From Ruminococcus sp. UBA4321 (lineage in GTDB: Bacteria > Bacillota > Clostridia > Oscillospirales > Ruminococcaceae): a DNA stretch of 20,381 bases. Below are positions 13,867 to 20,381 of this stretch, piece after piece (the first letter of the stretch is position 1; every line of letters begins with the position of its first letter). Where the stretch lies: NCBI GenBank assembly GCA_002393815.1, contig DGUB01000102.1, positions 1 through 20,381 on the forward strand. The letters are read 5' to 3'. Position numbers and translations under genes: made by a program. The notes below the pieces were generated by a model. The model ran no database searches. It had not been told where the DNA came from and saw only the letters and a list, made by a program, of their open reading frames with translations.

Positions 13867-15057
13867 ATGAAAAAAATTTCTGCATTGCTGGAACGTTCTA
13901 AATTTTATGTCGGTCTTTTGCTGATGTTCGGCATGGCATATATATTCACAAACTATCTTGACGGTGATATTGGTGTGGTTGTCTGGAGTTTTCTGATTCT
14001 TGCGCCGCTGATTTCCATCCTGCTGAGCTGGCGTGCCTGCCGGCAGATTACGGCAGAACTTTCTGCACCTGCTTATCTTGCGAAAGGACGGCATTTCAAT
14101 GCAGCCCTGGTTCTCAGGACAGAGGGACGGCTGCCTGTGCCGTTTGTCCGCTGCTGCGTCAGAACGTCACTGAATTTTATGCAGGATGACTCCCGTCCGG
14201 TTCAGAGCGCAATGACTGCCGAAGAACCACTTGAAATTCCGCAGGGGATAACGGCAAAATATGCCGGGTGCGGTGAAATTGCCGTGCAGGAGCTGGCTGT
14301 CTATGATTATCTCGGCTGGTTCCGGTTTCTGGTGAAACAGCTGCCGGATTCTGTGAAAATCAGCGTGATTCCGGAAATCCCGTCCCTGACCAATGCCTCT
14401 GTAATTTTACATACGGTCAGCAATATCGTACTGACACAGGATGACGAGGAAGAAGAATCCGCGGCGGCATTTTCTGCCCAGTCTATGCCCGGCTATATTC
14501 ACAGGGATTATGTTCCCGGAGACAGCCTGAAGCGCATTAACTGGAAAATGTCTGCCAAACGTCAGAAATTAATGGTTCGTATGGATGAAGCCGCTGCAAC
14601 TGTCCGTCCGGCACTGATTCTCGATTTGCAGCCGGAAGATTCCGAAACAGCACTCAAACACCGTGAACTGGTGATGGAAGGTGCGCTCGGATTCCTGATT
14701 CTGCTTGTCCGTCAGGGAATTCCCTGTACTGTCCGCTTTGCTTCCGGACAGGTCTGGAAAAGCCTGATTCTCGAAAGTGAAGATGATGTCCGGAATGCCG
14801 CTGTGGAAATCGCGGCTGCGGATTTTGTCAATGACGGCAACCGGATTGATATGAGTACTGTGCATGAAAAAGCCGGTGCTTATATGATTTATACAGCTCA
14901 TCCGGATGAAGCACTTGCGGTACAGGCAGCCGCGCTGAAAGATTCCGGCTATCTGTGTGCGGTTTGTCCGGAGGATTCCGGTATCGATGCCCTTTCTGCC
15001 TTTGATGCACTCTGGACGCTGAGTGAAGATTTTTCCATGCACAGCCTGAAAAAATAA
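13867..15057 (+). CDS. DUF58-domain membrane protein
   Basis: 396 residues, starting 12 nt after moxR with GAGGAT spanning the moxR stop as the ribosome binding site. Two N-terminal TM helices (about 13-31 and 35-55) are followed by a soluble region. The DUF58 signature HRDYVPGDSLKRINWKMSAK lies at 212-231 and is followed by LMVR and a beta strand ALILDLQ, typical of the VWA-like fold of this family. The C-terminal third has two further helix-strand units. DUF58 proteins are almost always encoded next to MoxR ATPases and are thought to be their clients, but no activity is agreed. Interpretation as part of a membrane-linked envelope complex with the adjacent transglutaminase-like protein is inference. 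Confidence 0.9.
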   Translation: MKKISALLERSKFYVGLLLMFGMAYIFTNYLDGDIGVVVWSFLILAPLISILLSWRACRQITAELSAPAYLAKGRHFNAALVLRTEGRLPVPFVRCCVRTSLNFMQDDSRPVQSAMTAEEPLEIPQGITAKYAGCGEIAVQELAVYDYLGWFRFLVKQLPDSVKISVIPEIPSLTNASVILHTVSNIVLTQDDEEEESAAAFSAQSMPGYIHRDYVPGDSLKRINWKMSAKRQKLMVRMDEAAATVRPALILDLQPEDSETALKHRELVMEGALGFLILLVRQGIPCTVRFASGQVWKSLILESEDDVRNAAVEIAAADFVNDGNRIDMSTVHEKAGAYMIYTAHPDEALAVQAAALKDSGYLCAVCPEDSGIDALSAFDALWTLSEDFSMHSLKK

Positions 15058-15083
15058 AGATTTTCCGAAATGAGGTGATGCCG

Positions 15084-17339
15084 TTGTGGCATAAACTACA
15101 GGAGCTGAGTCAGCATTCTGTGATACAGTTCCTGAAAAAATTAATCGGTGACCCCGTACAGCTGTATGCTGTCTTTCTGGTGACAACCGTCATGTATTAT
15201 TATCACAGCGGCATGACATGGCTTTATACTGTCATTGCAGTGGCTGTCAGCTGGCTGATGATGCGTTTTTATGACTTTGTCGCCCGTCACAAATGGATAG
15301 GTCCCCTGACATATCTGGTTTACATGTTCGCCGGGCTGGAGATTGTCGGAATGATGACCGAATGGGGAAAGCAAGGGTATCCTATCAGCTTTATGGTCTG
15401 GTTTCTGACACCGCAGAGCGTTGTCACGTTCTCCGGATGGTATACAGCTTCTATTTACCTGCTGATGATGGGATTTCTGACCAGTACAGTATATTATTTT
15501 TCCAAAATCAGATACAGGATGAGTATGCAGTTTCTGATTATGCTGATTCCGCTGAGCCTGTATGCAAAAGAAGGTTTGCAAATGCCTGCGGTATTGGTAA
15601 TCATTCTGCTGGCAAGCTATTTCCTGCTGATGATTTACTGCCGTCAGATTCATAATCAGACAGAAATCCGTTATTTGCCGAGTTTTCACGGCAGCATGTC
15701 CATTGCTGTTTATGTGCTGTGCTTTTCGATTATTGCAGCAATCGTGCCGAAGCCGACTGTTACGGCAGACCGTGAATTTATCGAAAATGCGATGTCTTAC
15801 AGCAGCTGGTCGGATGTGCTGATGAATGCCATCAGCATGTTTACAGATACGACAGATAACTCTGTCGGAACATCCAATAATACCAGAACGATTTATTATG
15901 CTTCTTCTCCGGAATCTCTGAGATTAAGAACACAGACATATTCTTATTATCAGGCAGACGACAGCTGGAGCGTCATTCGTGAGTATGACTATCCGGATCA
16001 GCCTTATCCTTCCGGCGGCATGACTTACAAGCCGCAGAATCTGTTGCAGGCAATTCTGGATGCTGCTTCACAGGATGCAGCATTTGCCGAAAAATATCAG
16101 CTTTCGGAATTTGCCGATGTGACGCTTCCGGAACAGGAACTCCGGACATTCGCACTGTGTCCTGTATATTATCCGATGCAGGTTCTGCCGTCTCCGACCA
16201 GAACGCTGACAGCTGTACAGGGTGCGCGTCTGTCAGTTTCCAAGACAAATACCTTCGGCGGAAGCAATCAGGACTGGTCTTCTGTACAGTATTATCCTGA
16301 TACTTATGCAAAATATGCAGCAGTGCTGCCTGTTCTGCAAAAATTATCCGGTGCAGACTATGAAACGCTTTTGCAGGATGCACAGGCAGTCTTGCAGCTG
16401 GTTTCTCCCGAAAATGCCGCACTGCTCGGTGAGGCAGAACAGGAGTGCAGAGAGGCTTATGAATATCTGGATACCGTTCAGAAACAGGATTTCGACAGCG
16501 AAATCATCCGGAATCTTGCCGGACAGATTACTGCCGGACTGACTTCCGATTTTGACAAAGCACAGGCAATTGAAAGCTATTTTGTTCAGAATGATTTTAT
16601 TTATGACCAGTCTTATCAGAAGCCTGCCGGTTCCAATGCAGAATATTTCCTGACCGAAAGCAAAACCGGTGTCTGCTATGAATATGCCACTGCTATGGTC
16701 ATGCTCTGCCGCAGTGTCGGTCTGCCTGCACGTTATGTACAGGGCTATAATCTGAACCAGATGTATAATGGTAACTTCCGCGGAAGAGAAAGCAACTATC
16801 TAATTAAAGTCCGCGATGCACATGCTTTTCCGGAAGTGTATATTTCCGGCTATGGCTGGCTGAGTTTTGAGCCGACCGTGGCAGGCACAGAGGAACTGGA
16901 AAATCAGCAGGCAGAAAATCAGAATGTCATGCGCTGGGGCTTTGTTCTGCTCGGGTTTGCCGTTATTGCAGGTATAATTTACTTTTATCTGCCGAACATC
17001 CGCGAATCCCTGTTCCGTCGGAAACTCCGCCGTCTTGCACCGTCTGAAACGGCATCAGCAGTATTCCGCCGTATGCGCAGTCTGATGCATCTGCCGGAAA
17101 GCACAACCGTCAGCGAACTTGCCGGACATTCTCAGCCTTTCTGGAAAAAACAGGAATTGTTCTCACAGCTGGATGCACTGTTATACAGTCAGACTTCCGG
17201 AACAGAAGAGGCTGCCGGACTCGCCGAAGCTTATCAAAACTGGCACGAAAGCCGCGTACAGTACCTGAAAGAACAGGAACAGAAACGCAGACAGGAAGCC
17301 AGAAATAAACGCAAACAACATAAAACGCCGCAGGCGTAA
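15084..17339 (+). CDS. Transglutaminase-like membrane protein (TgpA/DUF3488 type)
   Basis: 751 residues if started at TTG 15084, which has GAGGTGAT 8 nt upstream (measured from GAGG); ATG 15078 and GTG 15075 are in-frame alternatives but lie too close to that site. The first ~230 residues contain about six to seven TM helices, followed by a large extracellular part. The transglutaminase-like core has the Cys531 motif TGVCYEYATAMVMLCRSVGLPARYVQGYN in two parts (TGVCYEYA; GLPARYVQGYN), His580 in DAHAFPEVY, and FEPT (Glu596) at the third triad position. One more TM helix (about 618-638) leads to a cytoplasmic, Arg/Lys-rich tail with a DUF4129-like pattern. Members are predicted cysteine peptidases or amide-transferring enzymes acting at the cell surface. 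It is the third gene of the MoxR-DUF58-TGM triplet. Confidence 0.9.
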   Translation: MWHKLQELSQHSVIQFLKKLIGDPVQLYAVFLVTTVMYYYHSGMTWLYTVIAVAVSWLMMRFYDFVARHKWIGPLTYLVYMFAGLEIVGMMTEWGKQGYPISFMVWFLTPQSVVTFSGWYTASIYLLMMGFLTSTVYYFSKIRYRMSMQFLIMLIPLSLYAKEGLQMPAVLVIILLASYFLLMIYCRQIHNQTEIRYLPSFHGSMSIAVYVLCFSIIAAIVPKPTVTADREFIENAMSYSSWSDVLMNAISMFTDTTDNSVGTSNNTRTIYYASSPESLRLRTQTYSYYQADDSWSVIREYDYPDQPYPSGGMTYKPQNLLQAILDAASQDAAFAEKYQLSEFADVTLPEQELRTFALCPVYYPMQVLPSPTRTLTAVQGARLSVSKTNTFGGSNQDWSSVQYYPDTYAKYAAVLPVLQKLSGADYETLLQDAQAVLQLVSPENAALLGEAEQECREAYEYLDTVQKQDFDSEIIRNLAGQITAGLTSDFDKAQAIESYFVQNDFIYDQSYQKPAGSNAEYFLTESKTGVCYEYATAMVMLCRSVGLPARYVQGYNLNQMYNGNFRGRESNYLIKVRDAHAFPEVYISGYGWLSFEPTVAGTEELENQQAENQNVMRWGFVLLGFAVIAGIIYFYLPNIRESLFRRKLRRLAPSETASAVFRRMRSLMHLPESTTVSELAGHSQPFWKKQELFSQLDALLYSQTSGTEEAAGLAEAYQNWHESRVQYLKEQEQKRRQEARNKRKQHKTPQA

Positions 17340-17360
17340 CGAAAGGAGAAATAAATTCCA

Positions 17361-18794
17361 ATGTACTTTATAAAACATAAATTAGCCATTGCAGGCGCGG
17401 TGCTGTCAGTGGTCATGAGTGCAGCTGTCCTGGGAAATTCCCTGATTTATGCATTCAGCGAAGATTATAAGAACTGGAAACAGTACGGAAGCAGCTGGAG
17501 CAGCATGTATCTGGGAACAAGTTCCGATACGATTGCTCAGAGCGGCTGCGCTGTCACGGCTGCCGCCATCCTGATGGTGCATTCTGGTTCTGTCACAAAC
17601 GAGGATTTCAATCCTGGTGTGATGGTGGATTTCCTGAACCAGAACGGCGGTCTGAATTCTTACGGCATTCTGGACTGGTATGCATTGTCAGACTATGTGC
17701 CGGATTTCAAGTATGTTTCCAATGTGGACAACAGACTCTACGGCAGCAATCAGGCTGAAAAAGCACAGGAACTCAAGAAGTTCCTGGATGAGGGATATTA
17801 TGTCATTGTCAAAATCAGCAATGGAAATAATATGCATTTTGTGGCTGTAGATTCTGTAAACGGTTCCAGAGTGACAATGATGGACCCCGGCAGCAGCAAG
17901 ACTTCTCTGTTTGACAAATATCCTGCCGATACTGTGACGCAGGTCAGACTGTTCACGGGCAAAAACTCCAGAAATATTTCCGGAACAGAAGCTGACGAAC
18001 CGGAACAGATTCCTACAGAACCGCAGGAAATTCAGCTTGCAGCACCGGAAACTGCTCCCGTCACACCGGAAACCGTTCCCCCGGAAACAACAACAGTTTC
18101 TGAAACGACAGTGACAGAAACGACAACCACTGCCGTGACAACAACAGAAAGCACAGAAGCCCCCGTGACAACAACAGAAACTTCTTCAACAACTGCTGTC
18201 ACAACAACTGCTGCCGCTGTCACAACAGCCGAAACGACAACAACTGCTGTCACAACCACAACGGCTGCACCCGTGACAACCAAGCAAACTACAACAACAG
18301 AAATTTTTATCATGACAAAACCGGCTGATGAAATTCCGGTGACTGTTGTTCCGGAATCTGACGAACCTGCCGAAGAACTCCATCCGGAAGCCCTGATTGA
18401 CCCCGTTTCCATAGAACTTGACGAGGAAGACAATATCATCGAACCCGGTACGGTAGAATTCGTCGTTTTGCAGGATGCTCCCGAAACTGCACCTTCCAGC
18501 GCGGAACTCCCTTCTGCTGACATTCCGAAAACGAAAACGCTCTATATTCCGGAAGAACAGGCAGAAGCCAAACTGGTGGAAATCAAGGAACAGCATATCT
18601 TTATGTCTATCAGATTTACTGTCAAGGAAAATCTGAATCTTCGCCAGAATCCGGATACCGATTCCGATATCCTGACCGTGATTCCGGCAAATACTTCTCT
18701 GAACGTTGTCGAAACAGATGAAGATTTCAAATGGGGCAAAGTACTCTATAACGGCTGTGAAGGCTGGATTGCCCTCAATTTTGCAGCACTTTAA
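17361..18794 (+). CDS. Secreted C39-like cysteine peptidase with Thr-rich linker and C-terminal SH3 domain
   Basis: 477 residues; AAAGGAG about 12 nt upstream. An N-terminal hydrophobic segment (about 8-32) acts as signal peptide or anchor. Residues 35-195 look like a Peptidase_C39_2/papain-like domain: Gln41, MYLGTSSDTIAQSGCAVTA with Cys63, MHFVAVDSVNG with His159 and MMDPGS with Asp175, giving a plausible Cys-His-Asp triad. About 80 residues of almost pure Thr/Ala/Val/Glu (about 234-315) form an extended, likely glycosylated linker. An acidic spacer leads to a bacterial SH3 (SH3b) domain at about 412-477 (NLNLRQNPDTDSD...GWIALN), which often binds cell-wall peptide. It starts 22 nt after the transglutaminase-like gene and so probably belongs to the same transcript. 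Substrate unknown: peptidoglycan cross-bridge or a surface protein are candidates. Confidence 0.82.
   Translation: MYFIKHKLAIAGAVLSVVMSAAVLGNSLIYAFSEDYKNWKQYGSSWSSMYLGTSSDTIAQSGCAVTAAAILMVHSGSVTNEDFNPGVMVDFLNQNGGLNSYGILDWYALSDYVPDFKYVSNVDNRLYGSNQAEKAQELKKFLDEGYYVIVKISNGNNMHFVAVDSVNGSRVTMMDPGSSKTSLFDKYPADTVTQVRLFTGKNSRNISGTEADEPEQIPTEPQEIQLAAPETAPVTPETVPPETTTVSETTVTETTTTAVTTTESTEAPVTTTETSSTTAVTTTAAAVTTAETTTTAVTTTTAAPVTTKQTTTTEIFIMTKPADEIPVTVVPESDEPAEELHPEALIDPVSIELDEEDNIIEPGTVEFVVLQDAPETAPSSAELPSADIPKTKTLYIPEEQAEAKLVEIKEQHIFMSIRFTVKENLNLRQNPDTDSDILTVIPANTSLNVVETDEDFKWGKVLYNGCEGWIALNFAAL
18078..18303 (+). repeat. Low-complexity ACA/GTC-rich repeats encoding the Thr linker
   Basis: Imperfect tandem copies of units such as ACTGCTGTCACAACAAC and CCCGTGACAACAACAGAA encode TAVTTT and APVTTTE. 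The repeat is within the C39/SH3 gene and in frame throughout. Units of this sort are prone to slippage and recombination, so linker length may differ among strains. Confidence 0.8.
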
Positions 18795-18813
18795 TTTTAA
18801 AATCAGCACAGGA

Positions 18814-18846
18814 AACCGCCGTCCGGCACTGAACGGCGGTTCTTGT
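18814..18846 (+). terminator. Candidate terminator between the moxR operon and prmA
   Basis: Perfect 9-bp stem AACCGCCGT (18814-18822) with ACGGCGGTT (18833-18841) and a 10-nt loop, but the following TTCTTGTC is a poor U-tract. No promoter is evident between here and prmA, so partial read-through may supply prmA transcription. Confidence 0.55.
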
Positions 18847-18868
18847 CATGCAAAGGAGAATGTTTTTT

Positions 18869-19843
18869 ATGACTGACTGGATTGAAGTAAAAATTATCAC
18901 GGAAACCCCGGCACTCGAAATTCTGTGCGCTCTGCTGACCGATTCCGGCGTGAAAGGTTTTGTGACACAGGATAAAGAAAGCTTTCAGGAATTCCTTGAT
19001 GATAAAGAAGGAAAATGGGATTATATAGACGAGGATTTAATGCAGCTTTCCGACTGCGATACCAGTGTGACATTCTATCTGCCGGATGATGCACAGGGTG
19101 CGGAACAGTTCGCCAGTGTGAAAAATCTTCTGGAGCAGCTCAAAGCCCGTGAAGATGCCGCATTTTTCGGCAGTCTGGAGCTTTCCTGCAATAACGTGAA
19201 AGAAGATGACTGGGCAAACAACTGGAAACAGTATTTCAAGCCTTTCCCCGTCGGCGAAAAATTATACATCAAGCCGTCATGGGAAACCATTCCGGAACAA
19301 AATAACAGAACCGTTCTGGAAATCGACCCGGCTTCCAGTTTTGGAACAGGTCAGCATCACACAACAAGATTATGTCTGGAACTTTCAGAATCGGTTCTGA
19401 AACCGCATGACAGAATTCTGGATTTAGGCTGCGGAAGCGGTATTCTCTCAATCGGCGCGATGCTTCTGGGAGCAGATTCGGCTGTCGCTGTTGATATTGT
19501 GGATAATTCCGTCAGAACTGCGCTTGAAAATGCCGGAAAAAATCATATCTCTCCGGAGGTGTATCACACTTACTGCGGCGATATCTGTTCCGATACGGCT
19601 CTGAGAGAAACAATCGGCACAGGCTATGACCTGATTTATGCCAATATCGTGGCGGATGTTCTAATCGCTATGTCCGGGCTGTTCGGCAGTTTCCTCAAAC
19701 CGGAAGGCAGTCTGATTGTTTCGGGCATTATTATCGAACGTGCTGACGAAGTCCTGAACGAACTGGAAGCGAAAGGCTTCGAGAAAATCAACGTCCGGGA
19801 AAAAGAAGGCTGGGCAGCAGCTCTGCTCCGGTGGAAAAAATAA
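18869..19843 (+). CDS. prmA: Ribosomal protein L11 methyltransferase PrmA
   Basis: 324 residues from the ATG at 18869, set by AAAGGAG 10 nt upstream; upstream in-frame ATGs at 18848 and 18860 overlap or abut that site. Residues 1-100 form the N-terminal L11-recognition domain. Then come WANNWKQYFKPFPVG, EIDPASSFGTGQHHTTRLCLE, SAM-binding motif I LDLGCGSGILS (Asp185-Gly191) and the catalytic-region NIVADVL. PrmA trimethylates lysines and the N-terminus of ribosomal protein L11 using SAM; it is not essential in most bacteria. In many Firmicutes prmA is near dnaJ or rsmE, but neither is seen here. Confidence 0.95.
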   Translation: MTDWIEVKIITETPALEILCALLTDSGVKGFVTQDKESFQEFLDDKEGKWDYIDEDLMQLSDCDTSVTFYLPDDAQGAEQFASVKNLLEQLKAREDAAFFGSLELSCNNVKEDDWANNWKQYFKPFPVGEKLYIKPSWETIPEQNNRTVLEIDPASSFGTGQHHTTRLCLELSESVLKPHDRILDLGCGSGILSIGAMLLGADSAVAVDIVDNSVRTALENAGKNHISPEVYHTYCGDICSDTALRETIGTGYDLIYANIVADVLIAMSGLFGSFLKPEGSLIVSGIIIERADEVLNELEAKGFEKINVREKEGWAAALLRWKK

Positions 19844-19887
19844 AAATATGCACCGTCTGCAATTCAAATCAGACGGTGCATATTTTT
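19842..19887. terminator. Bidirectional terminator between prmA and purL
   Basis: Perfect 18-bp stem (AAAAATATGCACCGTCTG at 19842-19859 with its complement at 19870-19887) and a 10-nt loop. The A-run and T-run at its ends give a U-tract on both strands, so it serves both convergent genes. Confidence 0.92.
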
Positions 19888-19893
19888 ATGAAA

Positions 19894-20381
19894 TTATAAG
19901 AAATATTTTACGCCGTTTTCAAAAATCTGCTGGTCTTTGATGCCGGGTACATTCTTGCTGATGTCTGTGCCTTTGCGTTCGCTGTGTCCCATCTTGCCGA
20001 GTACACGGCCGTCCGGAGAAGTAATGCCTTCAATCGCGCTCATGGAAGTATTCGGATTATAGCGGATATCCATAGTCGGCTTGCCGTTCAGGTCAACATA
20101 CTGCGTTGCAATCTGTCCGTTGGCAGCGAGTTTCTGAATCAGGCTTTCCGGAGCGACGAAACGTCCTTCGCCGTGAGAAATCGGGATAGTATGAATATCG
20201 CCGACTTCACTGGATGCCAGCCACGGAGATTTATTGGAAGCCACTCTGGTATTGACCATCATGGACTGATGTCTTGCAATCGTGTTGAATGTCAGCGTCG
20301 GAGATTCGTCCGTCATATCGACAATTTCGCCGAACGGCACAAGTCCGAGCTTGATTAATGCCTGGAATCCGTTACAGATAC
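19894..20381 (-). CDS. purL: Phosphoribosylformylglycinamidine synthase PurL, C-terminal glutaminase part; 5' end outside window
   Basis: The last 162 codons of a minus-strand gene that continues beyond 20381. PurL converts FGAR, glutamine and ATP to FGAM in purine synthesis. The visible part is the class I glutamine amidotransferase domain: the nucleophile elbow ICNGFQALIKLGLV at the window edge, with the catalytic Cys, then ISHGEGRFVA, NGQIATQYVD, AIEGITSPDGRVLGKMGHSER with the His and Glu of the triad in HSER. The ending suggests the glutaminase is the C-terminal domain of a long single-chain PurL rather than a separate PurQ, because the sequence style (GKMGHSER, YNPNTSMSAIEG) is that of the large form, but a short PurQ cannot be excluded from this fragment. 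Confidence 0.88.
   Translation of the reverse strand, partial: ICNGFQALIKLGLVPFGEIVDMTDESPTLTFNTIARHQSMMVNTRVASNKSPWLASSEVGDIHTIPISHGEGRFVAPESLIQKLAANGQIATQYVDLNGKPTMDIRYNPNTSMSAIEGITSPDGRVLGKMGHSERKGTDISKNVPGIKDQQIFENGVKYFL

Noticed and set aside
18032..18523. 163-codon minus-strand frame rich in Val and Ser
   Set aside because: It is the complement of the Thr-rich repeat of the C39/SH3 gene and has no ribosome binding site or plausible protein character.
1..20381. CRISPR array, insertion sequence, prophage, tRNA or rRNA
   Set aside because: No regularly spaced direct repeats, transposase or integrase motifs, terminal inverted repeats or tRNA cloverleaf were seen on either strand.

Overview
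The window looks like chromosomal DNA from a low-to-mid GC Gram-positive anaerobe of the Clostridia, most likely a plant-fibre degrader close to Ruminococcus (Oscillospiraceae). This is inferred from gene content: a bacterial expansin, a lone type IV pilin-like protein of the kind linked to cellulose adhesion in Ruminococcus albus, a Thr-rich extracellular linker, lipoproteins with Gram-positive style lipoboxes, strong AGGAGG ribosome binding sites and consensus SigA promoters. No transposase, phage gene, CRISPR array, tRNA or rRNA was seen, so this is core or stable accessory chromosome rather than a mobile island.

Layout, left to right. (1) Positions 1-569 hold the 3' part of a secreted expansin (+). 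(2) Its own strong promoter and a TTG start drive a TetM/EF-G-like translational GTPase fused at its C-terminus to a Rae1/YacP-type NYN endoribonuclease domain, followed by a small zinc-ribbon/TM2 membrane protein and a strong terminator. (3) On the minus strand, 3661-3861 is a gene-free, promoter- and terminator-bounded structured RNA of about 200 nt, best explained as a 6S-type RNA; upstream of it are a DUF1292 gene and an orphan peptide-binding lipoprotein. (4) On the plus strand, a pilin-like gene has two near-perfect tandem promoters and a terminator, followed by a tiny single-TM protein. (5) An apparent operon runs rlmB - degenerate P1B-type ATPase - LytR-CpsA-Psr (LCP) protein - TPM-like lipoprotein. 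(6) A second apparent operon with its own promoter runs moxR - DUF58 - transglutaminase-like membrane protein - C39-like/Thr-rich/SH3 secreted protein. (7) prmA follows, then a bidirectional terminator and, convergent on the minus strand, the C-terminal glutaminase part of purL, cut by the window edge.

How the genes fit together: two parts concern translation (GTPase-NYN fusion, RlmB, PrmA) and two concern the cell envelope (LCP, TPM lipoprotein, MoxR/DUF58/transglutaminase, C39/SH3 protein). The outer surface carries plant cell wall functions (expansin, pilin). The two most unusual items are the fusion of a ribosome-binding EF-G-like GTPase to an A-site mRNA endonuclease domain, and an intact reading frame that keeps the 8-TM topology of a P1B metal ATPase but has lost essentially every catalytic motif. 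Six promoters share an extended -10 (TGnTATAAT) with exactly 17 bp spacing. All functional statements rest on family recognition by eye; no database search was run.
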